A stretch of DNA of 64,000 nt from the NCBI RefSeq assembly GCF_003626645.1, contig NZ_RBAM01000004.1, forward strand, positions 600,593-664,592, in the 5' to 3' direction. Every line of letters starts with the position of its first letter. Position 1 is the stretch's first letter. The notes beneath the pieces are model-generated. The model worked only from the letters and a program-made list of their open reading frames with translations, did not search any database and had not been told where the DNA came from. The position numbers and the translations under genes are program-made. The stretch comes from Streptomyces klenkii. Its GTDB lineage: Bacteria > Actinomycetota > Actinomycetes > Streptomycetales > Streptomycetaceae. Of this stretch, positions 25,796 through 33,840 are shown one piece after another.

Positions 25796-27513
25796 CCGGC
25801 ATACGGCTCCACGCGCCCCGCCCCGGCTGGTCCGTCGACGCCGACGTCGTCGTCGTGGGCTCCGGCGTGGCCGGGCTCACCGTCGCGCTGCGCTGCGCCG
25901 CCGCCGGCGCGAAGGTCACCGTCGTCACCAAGGCGCTCCTGGACGACGGCTCCACCCGCTGGGCCCAGGGCGGGATAGCGGCAGCGCTCGGCGAGGGCGA
26001 CACCCCCGAGCAGCACCTGGACGACACGCTCGTCGCCGGTGCGGGCCTCTGCGACGAGGAGGCCGTGCGGGCCCTGGTCACCGAGGGCCCCGACGCCGTG
26101 CGCCGGCTCATCGCCACGGGCGCCCGGTTCGACACCGACGCCGACACGGGCGCCGTCCTGCTCACCCGTGAGGGCGGCCACCACCGCCGCCGCATCGCCC
26201 ATGCGGGCGGTGACGCGACCGGCGCCGAGATCTCCCGCGCCCTCGTCGAGGCCGTCCGCGCGGCCGGCATCGAGACCATCGAGCACGCCCTCGTCCTCGA
26301 CCTCCTCAAGGACGCGGACGGCCGGGCCGCCGGCGTCACCCTGCACGTCATGGGCGAGGGCGAGCGCGACGGCGTCGGCGCCGTACGGGCCCGGGCCGTC
26401 GTCCTCGCGACCGGCGGCATGGGCCAGGTCTTCTCCGCGACCACGAACCCGGCGGTCTCCACCGGCGACGGCGTCGCCCTCGCCCTGCGGGCCGGGGCCG
26501 AGGTCTCCGACCTGGAGTTCGTCCAGTTCCACCCCACCGTGCTGTGGCTCGGCCCGGACGCCGAAGGACAGCAGCCGCTCGTGTCGGAGGCGGTGCGCGG
26601 CGAGGGCGCCCACCTCGTCGACGCGAACGGCCACCGCTTCATGGTCGGTGCCCACGAGCTCGCCGAGCTGGCCCCGCGCGACATCGTCGCCAAGGGCATC
26701 ATGCGGCGCATGCAGGAGCTCGGCGCTCCGCACATGTACCTCGACGCCCGCCACTTCGGCGCGCGGATGTGGGAGCAGCGCTTCCCCACGATCCTCGCCG
26801 CCTGCCGCGCGCACGGCATCGACCCGGTCACCGAGCCGATCCCGGTCGCGCCCGCCGCGCACTACGCCTCCGGCGGCGTCCGTACGGACCTGGCGGGCCG
26901 TTCGTCCGTGCCGGGCCTCTACGCGTGCGGCGAGGTCGCCTGCACGGGCGTGCACGGCGCGAACCGCCTCGCGTCGAACTCGCTGCTGGAAGGGCTCGTC
27001 TTCGCGGAGCGCATCGCCGCGGACGTCACGGAGGTCCTCCGGGAGGCCGGCGCGCCCCCGCGGCCCGCGGCCACCGGCACGGACACCGGCGCCGGCACGG
27101 TGCTCGCCGGTCCGAAGGCCCGGCTGGAGATCCAGCGCATCATGTCCGAGGGCGCCGGGGTCCTGCGGTCCAGGGAGAGCCTCGACCGGGCGGCCGCGGA
27201 GCTCGCGCGCATCGACGACGACGCCGCGGCCGCGCTGGAAGCGCCCGGCACCGAGAGCTGGGAGGCCACCAACCTCCTGCTCGTCGCCCGCGTCCTCGTC
27301 GCCGCCGCCCTGCGACGCGAGGAGACCCGCGGCTGCCACTGGCGCGAGGACGCCCCCGACCGGGACGATGCCTGGCGTCGCCACCTCTTGGTGACCCTGC
27401 GCCCGGACCGTACGCTCGCGGTCTCCACCACCGAGACGGCCGCCTTCCCGCCCGCGGCCGCCCCGACGCCCCACCCGCCCACGAACGGCGCCCACCCGAG
27501 GAGCACCACGTGA
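25792..27513 (+). CDS. nadB: L-aspartate oxidase
   Basis: FAD enzyme oxidising aspartate to iminoaspartate, which NadA (not in this window) condenses to quinolinate. FAD site [14 protein letters not shown], then [31 protein letters not shown], and [30 protein letters not shown] split over the flavin-binding end. 573 aa. The ATG overlaps the panC stop, and the stop overlaps the nadC GTG by 4 nt, so the operon couples pantothenate and NAD synthesis. Confidence 0.96.
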   Translation: MTGIRLHAPRPGWSVDADVVVVGSGVAGLTVALRCAAAGAKVTVVTKALLDDGSTRWAQGGIAAALGEGDTPEQHLDDTLVAGAGLCDEEAVRALVTEGPDAVRRLIATGARFDTDADTGAVLLTREGGHHRRRIAHAGGDATGAEISRALVEAVRAAGIETIEHALVLDLLKDADGRAAGVTLHVMGEGERDGVGAVRARAVVLATGGMGQVFSATTNPAVSTGDGVALALRAGAEVSDLEFVQFHPTVLWLGPDAEGQQPLVSEAVRGEGAHLVDANGHRFMVGAHELAELAPRDIVAKGIMRRMQELGAPHMYLDARHFGARMWEQRFPTILAACRAHGIDPVTEPIPVAPAAHYASGGVRTDLAGRSSVPGLYACGEVACTGVHGANRLASNSLLEGLVFAERIAADVTEVLREAGAPPRPAATGTDTGAGTVLAGPKARLEIQRIMSEGAGVLRSRESLDRAAAELARIDDDAAAALEAPGTESWEATNLLLVARVLVAAALRREETRGCHWREDAPDRDDAWRRHLLVTLRPDRTLAVSTTETAAFPPAAAPTPHPPTNGAHPRSTT

Positions 27514-28553
27514 CCACCCCGAACGACCTCCCCCTCCACCAGATCGGCCAGGACATCCAGGTGAACCTCGAAACGGCCACCGGCGGCTGCGGTGACGGCT
27601 GCGGCTGCGGCGAGACGTTCGCGGAGGACGCCATGGAGTGCGGGCTCGACCCCGACCTCGCCCGCCTCCTCGCCGACGCCGGCCTCGACCCCCTCCAGGT
27701 CGAGGACATCGCCCACGTCGCCATCGAGGAGGACCTCGACGGCGGCGAGGACGTCACCACCCTGGCCACCATCCCCGCGGACGCCGTCGCCACCGGCGAC
27801 TTCACCGCCCGCACCGACGGCACCGTCGCCGGCCTGCACATCGCCGAGGCGATCCTCTCGGTCGTCTGCACCGAGGAGTTCGAGGTCGAGCGGCACGTCG
27901 AGGACGGCGACCGGGTGACCGCCGGCCAGAAGCTGCTCACCGTCCGCACCCGCACCCGCGACCTGCTCACCGCCGAGCGCAGCGCGCTCAACATCCTGTG
28001 CCGCCTGTCGGGCATCGCCACCGCGACCCGCGAGTGGGCCGACCTGCTGGACGGCACCAAGGCCGCCGTCCGCGACACCCGCAAGACCACGGTCGGCCTG
28101 CGCGCCCTGGAGAAGTACGCGGTCCGCTGCGGCGGCGGCGTCAACCACCGCATGTCCCTGTCGGACGCGGCCCTCATCAAGGACAACCACGTGGTCGCGG
28201 CCGGCGGCGTCGCCGAGGCCTTCAAGGCCGTCCGGGACGCCTGCCCGGGCCTGGCCATCGAGGTCGAGGTCGACCGGATCGACCAGATCGAGCCGGTCCT
28301 CGCCGAGGGCGCCGACCTCGTCATGCTGGACAACTTCACCCCCGAGCAGACCCGCGAGGCCGTCGAACTGGTCGCGGGCCGCGCCCTGCTGGAGTCCTCC
28401 GGCCGCCTCACCCTGGTCAACGCCCACGCCTACGCCGAGACCGGCGTGGACTACCTGGCGGTCGGCGCGCTGACGCACTCCTCCCCGATCCTCGACATCG
28501 GCCTGGACCTGCGCGAGGGCGACGGCGACGAGCCGCAGGGGGAAACCGCCTGA
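27510..28553 (+). CDS. nadC: Nicotinate-nucleotide pyrophosphorylase with Cys-rich N-terminal extension
   Basis: Converts quinolinate and PRPP to nicotinate mononucleotide. Catalytic domain motifs: EDLDGGEDVTT, RTRDLLTAERSALNIL, VRDTRKTTVGLRALEKYAV, GGGVNHRMSLSDAALIKDNH and LMLDNFTP. GTG 27510 gives 347 aa, about 60 longer than usual. The extra N-terminus carries CGDGCGCG with a further Cys (MECG) about 15 residues later, a possible metal or Fe-S site. From memory other Streptomyces NadC proteins have it too. Start codon overlaps nadB. Confidence 0.94.
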   Translation: MTTPNDLPLHQIGQDIQVNLETATGGCGDGCGCGETFAEDAMECGLDPDLARLLADAGLDPLQVEDIAHVAIEEDLDGGEDVTTLATIPADAVATGDFTARTDGTVAGLHIAEAILSVVCTEEFEVERHVEDGDRVTAGQKLLTVRTRTRDLLTAERSALNILCRLSGIATATREWADLLDGTKAAVRDTRKTTVGLRALEKYAVRCGGGVNHRMSLSDAALIKDNHVVAAGGVAEAFKAVRDACPGLAIEVEVDRIDQIEPVLAEGADLVMLDNFTPEQTREAVELVAGRALLESSGRLTLVNAHAYAETGVDYLAVGALTHSSPILDIGLDLREGDGDEPQGETA

Positions 28554-29350
28554 TGCTGCTCACCATCGATGTCGGCAACACCCATACGGTCCTCGGCCTG
28601 TTCGACGGCGAGGAGATCGTCGAGCACTGGCGGGTGTCGACCGACCCCCGCCGGACGGCCGACGAACTGGCCGTCCTCCTCCAGGGCCTGATGGGCATGC
28701 ACCCGCTGCTCGGCGAGGAGCTCGGCGACGGCATCGACGGCATCGCCATCTGCTCCACGGTCCCCGCGGTCCTGCACGAGCTGCGCGAGGTCACCCGCCG
28801 CTATTACGGCGACGTGCCCGCGGTCCTGGTCGAGCCGGGCGTGAAGACCGGGGTGCCGATCCTGATGGACAACCCCAAGGAGGTCGGCGCCGACCGGATC
28901 GTCAACGCCGTCGCGGCCGTCGAGCTCTACGGCGGCCCGTGCATCGTCGTCGACTTCGGCACGGCCACGACCTTCGACGCGGTCAGCGCCCGCGGCGAGT
29001 ACGCGGGCGGGGTGATCGCCCCGGGCATCGAGATCTCGGTGGAGGCGCTGGGCGTTAAGGGCGCGCAGCTCCGCAAGATCGAGCTGGCCCGCCCGCGCGG
29101 CGTCATCGGGAAGAACACGGTCGAGGCCATGCAGTCCGGCATCCTCTACGGCTTCGCCGGGCAGGTCGACGGCGTCGTCGAGCGGATGGCCCGCGAGCTC
29201 GCCGACGATCCGGACGAGGTCACCGTCATCGCCACCGGCGGGCTCTCGCCCCTGGTGCTCGGCGAGGCGTCGGTCATCGACGAACACGAGCCGTGGCTCA
29301 CGCTGATCGGCCTGCGGCTGGTGTACGAGCGGAACGTCTCCCGCACGTAG
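28553..29350 (+). CDS. coaX: Type III pantothenate kinase
   Basis: Phosphorylates pantothenate, the first committed CoA step. ASKHA-fold motifs: LTIDVGNTHTVLGLFDG, GADRIVNAVAA, CIVVDFGTATTFDAVS, GGVIAPGIEIS and IATGGLSPLV. 265 aa. The start overlaps the nadC stop by 1 nt (TGATG), completing the operon with panC. Confidence 0.95.
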   Translation: MLLTIDVGNTHTVLGLFDGEEIVEHWRVSTDPRRTADELAVLLQGLMGMHPLLGEELGDGIDGIAICSTVPAVLHELREVTRRYYGDVPAVLVEPGVKTGVPILMDNPKEVGADRIVNAVAAVELYGGPCIVVDFGTATTFDAVSARGEYAGGVIAPGIEISVEALGVKGAQLRKIELARPRGVIGKNTVEAMQSGILYGFAGQVDGVVERMARELADDPDEVTVIATGGLSPLVLGEASVIDEHEPWLTLIGLRLVYERNVSRT

Positions 29351-29449
29351 GGCGCGGGTCGCGGCCCGCGCGCAACCAACCGTCCGTTTCAACTGTCCTG
29401 TCAGCTGCGGAACCTGATCCTGTATCCGACGGGCGTGGAGCGTATGGGA

Positions 29450-30100
29450 ATGAAGCGGACAATGCGGTGGGCGGCGGTGCCCGCCGCGGCGCTGGCGGCC
29501 GGGCTGGGGCTGTGCGCCGCCGCGGCGCAGGCCGCTCCGGCGCAGGACGGGCCGGCCTCCCGCGCCGACTACCAGGCCGTCGCCCATCCGGTCGTGGGCC
29601 GGGTCGGCGAGACCGTCGAGGTCGAGCTGGGCGTCAGGAACGGCGGCCCCGGCCCGGGCGGCGGGCGGCCCGGGCACGGCGCCGGCCTGTACGAGGTGAC
29701 GCCGCCGCCGGGCACGGCGATCGTCGCGGCCCCGCGCAGCGGCGCCCGGCAGCCGTGTGTGGCGGCGGTGAGCCCGGGCGCGGCGCCCAGCTCGTACATC
29801 TGCTCCATCGAGGAGAGCTTCTCCGCGGGCGAGCGGGACACGCTCAGCTTCCGGGTCCGCATCGACGAGAAGGTCGACGGAGCGGAGGGCCTGGTCCGGA
29901 TCCTCGACCGCGACGGCGCGCCGGCCTCCGACCCGGACCCCGGCAACGACACGGCGCCGATCCGCGTCGAGGTCATGGACCGCGCGCCCGAGCCGGTCGC
30001 CTCGCCGGCGGCGAACGGCACGCTCCTGCTCGCGACGACGTCGGGGACGGCGGTTTCGGCCGGGGCGATCGCGTTCGGGGTCAAGCGGCGCAGGCGGTAG
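29450..30100 (+). CDS. Secreted, C-terminally anchored protein of unknown function
   Basis: 216 aa. ATG 29450 has GGAG 9 nt upstream; GTG 29435 and ATG 29444 are alternatives. Signal peptide with basic start and cleavage near AQAAPA. The body resembles an Ig-like/DUF11-type beta domain (VGRVGETVEVELGVRNGG, DTLSFRVRI, DPDPGNDTAPIRVEV). A C-terminal hydrophobic segment ends in VKRRRR, as in wall-anchored proteins, but I see no sortase LPxTG/LAxTG motif before it. Two cysteines about 19 residues apart may form a disulfide. Confidence 0.7.
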   Translation: MKRTMRWAAVPAAALAAGLGLCAAAAQAAPAQDGPASRADYQAVAHPVVGRVGETVEVELGVRNGGPGPGGGRPGHGAGLYEVTPPPGTAIVAAPRSGARQPCVAAVSPGAAPSSYICSIEESFSAGERDTLSFRVRIDEKVDGAEGLVRILDRDGAPASDPDPGNDTAPIRVEVMDRAPEPVASPAANGTLLLATTSGTAVSAGAIAFGVKRRRR

Positions 30101-30226
30101 CCCCGCGGGCCGCGCGCGGTCACCGCACCCGGCGCGTTCGTCGTGAAGCGGCCGGCAAGGCCCGGGGCCACGCCGTAAAAGTTCGGCCTATGCGAAAATT
30201 GTCCGTTTAGCACTTAAAGTCGGCGC

Positions 30227-30955
30227 ATGCCCACGCCATACGGATCCCGCGGCGGCATGGCGTTCAGCGCGGACGAACTGCGCGTGCTGCGCCGAGCCCT
30301 CGCCATCGCCCTCCACCCCCATGCCGTCCCCGGGCGCCCCGGCCCCGAGCGCGCCGCGGAGGTGCGCGACTGCTTCCGGCTCGCCGAGGCCGTGGACGAG
30401 GCGGTGCTGGAGAGCGGACGGCTGCGCGCCTTCCTCCGCGCCGACCTCGCCCGCTACCGCGCCGCCCTGCCCGGCGCCGCCTCCGGCTACGCCGAGCGCC
30501 TCCAGGACGCCCTGGCGGCGGGCTACCGGCCGCGCGAGGAGGACCTCGACGCGCTCCGCGCCCTGAGCGCCACCCCCACCGCCGGGCCTGCCGCGGCCGC
30601 CTACCGGGCCCTGCTGCGCCGCTGCGAGCTCGCGGCGGGCCCGCCCGGCCGGGGTGCGGCCGCCGACCGCACGGCCTGCGCGGTGCCCGCCGCGCGCATC
30701 CGGCTGCGCCGCACCCCGCTGCTCGCCCTGCCCGGCGGCCGCCCGCCGACCGCCGGGGCCTCCGCGCCGCGGCCCGGGCAGAAGCCGGTCAGGAAACCGG
30801 CCGAGAAACCCGCGGAGAAGCCCGGCGGCGAGCCCGGCAAGCCGTCCGCGCCGAGCCCGGGCCGGCCCATCCCCACGCCCGGCGAGGTCTTCCCGCCCCG
30901 CCGCAAGCCCGCCCCGCCCGCGGGCGCCGAGGCGCCGCACGCCCGACCCGCCTGA
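30227..30955 (+). CDS. Conserved hypothetical protein with Pro/Lys-rich tail
   Basis: 242 aa, not recognised. The first 130 residues are helical (ADELRVLRRALAIALHP, ECRDCFRLAEAVDEAV-like stretch, LRAFLRADLARYRAAL). The C-terminal 80 residues are low complexity with KPAEK-type repeats. TAAAGT (30215-30220) lies 6 nt before ATG 30227, so it is probably leaderless. No signal peptide or membrane segment. Confidence 0.6.
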   Translation: MPTPYGSRGGMAFSADELRVLRRALAIALHPHAVPGRPGPERAAEVRDCFRLAEAVDEAVLESGRLRAFLRADLARYRAALPGAASGYAERLQDALAAGYRPREEDLDALRALSATPTAGPAAAAYRALLRRCELAAGPPGRGAAADRTACAVPAARIRLRRTPLLALPGGRPPTAGASAPRPGQKPVRKPAEKPAEKPGGEPGKPSAPSPGRPIPTPGEVFPPRRKPAPPAGAEAPHARPA

Positions 30956-31030
30956 AAGGCGGCCGGGCGCGCGCGTAATCTGGACGGGCCTCTGACAAAC
31001 CGTGCTTTCCCGATCCAGAAGGAGCCGGCC

Positions 31031-31210
31031 ATGGACTATGTCGCCGCACTGGTGCCGCCCGTCGTGATGGCGATCGCCTTCACCGCCCTGGTCGTGACGA
31101 TCATCAAGAGCCAGGGTGGCGCGAACAAGGGCAAGGAAGACGCCGCGGTCGACGCCGCGCTGGCCCGCGCGGAAGCCGCGCAGCAGCCCGCCGAGGGCAG
31201 CGCGGCCTGA
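31031..31210 (+). CDS. Small single-pass membrane protein
   Basis: 59 aa: MDYVAALVPPVVMAIAFTAL begins a single membrane helix (about residues 4-26), then a charged KGKEDAAVDAALARAEAA helix. Ribosome-binding site AAGGAG 8 nt before the ATG, and a TAATCT -10-like box at 30976-30981. A similar small protein is conserved at this place in other Streptomyces as I recall. Function unknown. Confidence 0.75.
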   Translation: MDYVAALVPPVVMAIAFTALVVTIIKSQGGANKGKEDAAVDAALARAEAAQQPAEGSAA

Positions 31211-31349
31211 CGCGGGCGCGCCCGTCGCGGGCGCGGTCGCTCACGGGGCGTACGGCAAGGGACCACAATTCCCGCCGTGCGCCCTTTTTGCTGCCCCTTT
31301 GCAGCTCCGATAAAGCGTCATTCCAGACATCTCCCACTATTATTCGCGT

Positions 31350-31745
31350 GTGGTCAGACGCCTGGGTGATCTGGAAGACGCCGTCATGACGCGCGTGTGG
31401 GACTGGAACCGGCCGGTCACTGTTCGAGAAGTGCTGGAAGACCTTCAACAGGAACGGTCCATCGCCTACACCACGGTCATGACCGTAATGGACAACCTGT
31501 ATCAGAAGGGCTGGCTGCGACGGGAAGCGGAAGGCCGGGCCTATCGATATGAGGCGGTCTCCAACCGGGCCGCCTACTCGGCCGCACTGATGAACGAAGC
31601 GTGGTCCGTGAGCGACAACCCCGCGGCCGCTCTCGTCGCCTTCTTCGGCATGATGTCGGCCGAACAACGCGAAGCCCTGCGGGACGCGATCCGGGTCGTG
31701 CAACTCGACGGGCCCGGGGACGGCCCGGGCACCCCGGGACGATAG
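31350..31745 (+). CDS. BlaI/MecI/CopY-family transcriptional repressor
   Basis: 131 aa. Winged HTH typical of BlaI: LGDLEDAVMTRVWDWNRPVTVREVLEDL, IAYTTVMTVMDNLYQKGWL and REAEGRAYRYEAV. No BlaR1-type membrane protease is next to it, so its inducer mechanism is not evident. GTG 31350 is 6 nt after TATTAT (31338-31343), a good -10, so translation is probably leaderless. Confidence 0.9.
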   Translation: MVRRLGDLEDAVMTRVWDWNRPVTVREVLEDLQQERSIAYTTVMTVMDNLYQKGWLRREAEGRAYRYEAVSNRAAYSAALMNEAWSVSDNPAAALVAFFGMMSAEQREALRDAIRVVQLDGPGDGPGTPGR

Positions 31746-31754
31746 CGTCCGGGC

Positions 31755-32273
31755 ATGCCCGCGCTATCAAAAGTCGTCACCGTCCGCCGTGCCCGGACCA
31801 GCGATGTGGCGGCGCTGCGCCGCCTCATCAACACGTACGTTCGTGACCGCATCCTGCTCGACAAAGCCACCGTCACTCTTTACGAGGACATCCAGGAGTT
31901 CTGGGTGGCCGAGCGGGACGAGGACGGCGCCGTCGTCGGCTGCGGGGCCCTGCACGTGATGTGGGAAGACCTCGCGGAGGTACGCACTCTCGCGGTGGAC
32001 CCGGACGTCAAGGGCGGCGGCGTCGGGCACGCCGTACTGGACAAGCTGCTCCAGACGGCGCGCTGGCTCGGCGTGCGGCGTATTTTCTGCCTCACCTTCG
32101 AAGTCGACTTCTTCGCGAAGCACGGCTTCGTGGAGATCGGTGAGACACCCGTGGACGGTGATGTCTACAGCGAGCTGCTGCGTTCCTATGACGAGGGCGT
32201 CGCCGAGTTCCTGGGTCTCGAACGGGTGAAGCCGAACACCCTTGGCAACAGCCGGATGCTTCTGCATCTGTGA
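31755..32273 (+). CDS. GNAT N-acetyltransferase, probable amino-acid N-acetyltransferase (ArgA-like)
   Basis: 172 aa. GNAT core with acetyl-CoA loop VDPDVKGGGVGHAVLDKLL and strands VVGCGALHVMWEDLAEVRTLAV and IFCLTFEVDFFAKHGF. Matches the short stand-alone N-acetylglutamate synthase type known in mycobacteria (Rv2747-like), which makes N-acetylglutamate for arginine synthesis. TAGCGT (31743-31748) lies 6 nt before ATG 31755: probably leaderless. Substrate assignment is from family only. Confidence 0.8.
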   Translation: MPALSKVVTVRRARTSDVAALRRLINTYVRDRILLDKATVTLYEDIQEFWVAERDEDGAVVGCGALHVMWEDLAEVRTLAVDPDVKGGGVGHAVLDKLLQTARWLGVRRIFCLTFEVDFFAKHGFVEIGETPVDGDVYSELLRSYDEGVAEFLGLERVKPNTLGNSRMLLHL

Positions 32274-32433
32274 TCGCGGTCCCTATGTCCGAATCGCGCC
32301 CCTATCACATGCCTCCGGAAGGGATGCTTCCCACGCGGAAGGCGGGCTGAACCTTCCCGGGGGGTTTGTGTTTTTCCGGGAAAGGCGGTTTGCTATTCCT
32401 CCGTAATCCCATTTTCCACTGAAAGGATTCCCC

Positions 32434-32775
32434 GTGGCGCAGAAGGTTCAGGTCCTTCTTGTCGATGACCTCGACGGTGGCGAGGCCGACGAGACCGTGA
32501 CGTTCGCCCTGGACGGGAAGACGTACGAGATCGACCTCACCACGGCCAACGCCGACAAGCTCCGCCAGGCGCTCGCGGACTACGTGAAGTCCGCCCGCCG
32601 CACCGGTGGCCGCGCCGCCGGCGCCCGCGGCAAGGCGCGCACGGCCGCGGTCTCGGGCGGCAGCCCGGACACCGCGAAGATCCGCGCCTGGGCCAAGAAG
32701 AACGGCTACAACGTCAACGACCGCGGCCGCGTGCCCGCCGACATCCGCGAGGCGTACGAGAAGGCCAACGCCTGA
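32434..32775 (+). CDS. lsr2: Nucleoid-associated protein Lsr2
   Basis: H-NS-like silencer that bridges A/T-rich, often horizontally acquired DNA. 113 aa from GTG 32434. N-terminal dimerisation beta domain (KVQVLLVDDLDGGEADETVTF), Arg/Ala/Gly linker, and the C-terminal DNA-binding domain with the AT-hook-like NDRGRVPADI. Ribosome-binding site AAAGGA. Its 3' 70 bp overlap the tail of the convergent SCO3374-family gene. Confidence 0.95.
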   Translation: MAQKVQVLLVDDLDGGEADETVTFALDGKTYEIDLTTANADKLRQALADYVKSARRTGGRAAGARGKARTAAVSGGSPDTAKIRAWAKKNGYNVNDRGRVPADIREAYEKANA

Positions 32776-33341
32776 CCTTTCCCCGGCAGGCGGCGGCGCG
32801 CTCTGCGGGCGCGCAGCAGCCGGGCCCGGTGCGCCTCCGTGGCGGCCGCGCCCACCAGCCGTGCGAGATCGGGGGCGTTTCCCTCGCCCCCGAGGCCGGT
32901 CACCGGCAGCGGCGGCTCGACCCCGCCCCCGCCCCCGTACTTCCCCGGCCGGGGAGGCCGTACCCACACGGCCCGCTCCGGCCCGGCGGGCACGGGCGCG
33001 GCGATCCGCCCGCCCGGCCCCAGGACGGCCAGGTCCAGGGCCACCTCGCCCCACTCCAGCCAGTCGAGCAGCACCGGCAGCTCGTCGGCGCTGCCCGCGG
33101 CCAGCAGGAACCACAGCCTCCGGGCCCGGGTGTCGAGCACGACCGGCCCGGTGCGCACCGGGCGGCCGAGCAGCGCCGCGCCCGCGTCCAGGGGCAGGCC
33201 CAGGGCGTCGAAGCGGACGCCGGTCAGCAGCTCCAGGGGCGCCTTTCCGGAGGTGGGCCAGCCGAGCGCGCGCTCGTACCACCACCGCGCCTGGCACCAT
33301 GGAGCTGCGGGACCTCCGGGGCGCGGGTGGCAGGCGGTCAT
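32706..33341 (-). CDS. SCO3374-family protein
   Basis: 211 aa, function unknown. Conserved features: CQARWWYERALGWPT at the N-terminus, GVRFDALGLPLDAGAALL, LWFLLAAGSADELPVLLDWLEWG, and a C-terminal AATEAHRARLLRARRARR helix. The N-terminal part recalls the fold of bifunctional primase/polymerase domains, but catalytic residues are not evident. Its final 23 codons run antisense over the lsr2 3' end. Lies between lsr2 and clpC as in other Streptomyces. Confidence 0.75.
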   Translation of the reverse strand: MTACHPRPGGPAAPWCQARWWYERALGWPTSGKAPLELLTGVRFDALGLPLDAGAALLGRPVRTGPVVLDTRARRLWFLLAAGSADELPVLLDWLEWGEVALDLAVLGPGGRIAAPVPAGPERAVWVRPPRPGKYGGGGGVEPPLPVTGLGGEGNAPDLARLVGAAATEAHRARLLRARRARRRLPGKGQALAFSYASRMSAGTRPRSLTL

Positions 33342-33447
33342 GTGCGGTGCAACTGCGAAACGCCCAAGAGGTTACTCTGGGTGGGTAGTTGGGCACACTC
33401 CGTATAAGGAGTGGGGGGCGCACAGGCGCTCCGGGCGGAGCGAGGGT

Positions 33448-33461
33448 GTTCGCCCGTAGCG
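33448..33461 (+). promoter_or_regulatory. ClgR-type operator upstream of clpC
   Basis: GTTCGC-N5-GCG: GTTCGC at 33448-33453, then CCCGTA's first five bases, then GCG at 33459-33461. This is the published ClgR consensus for Streptomyces clp/lon genes as I remember it. About 380 bp before the clpC start. Confidence 0.6.
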
Positions 33462-33647
33462 GATGGACGGTGCCCGCGCCGCATGGATTGTCAATCCTTG
33501 CGGGTAAGAGGTTCCCCATGGGAAGAGGCGGTGCGACACCGCGCGGAGCGCGTCACCGAGGGTGGCGGCGGGCGATGGGCGGGCGTGTCGGGCCGGGCCC
33601 GCGTTCGCCGTCGGCGTAGTGACGGCGAGCGTATATGCCTGGCCTGC

Positions 33648-33675
33648 GGGAACATCGTCTCCCACCATCGGGTTG
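33648..33675 (+). promoter_or_regulatory. SigR-type promoter of clpC
   Basis: GGGAAC (33648-33653), exactly 18 nt, GTTG (33672-33675). clpC is, to my knowledge, a member of the S. coelicolor SigR regulon, which supports the assignment. The leader would be about 160 nt. Confidence 0.7.
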
Positions 33676-33840
33676 GAGGAGATGTCGGCTGTTCGGCAGC
33701 AGGTTTCCCCGCCGACGCGGGGTGATCCGGACGGATGTCGGCAGTTGGAATGAGCTGTCCCGTCCCGCGGGACTAGCATGCGGAAGGACAGGGAGGGGAC
33801 CGACCCCTACTTGCCTGACCGCTCTGAGGAGCGATTAACG

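Noticed and set aside
33396..33413. CACTCC/GGAGTG inverted repeat near the SCO3374-family start as a regulator site
   Set aside because: Arms of only 6 bp, no known regulator match; could be chance in G+C-rich DNA.
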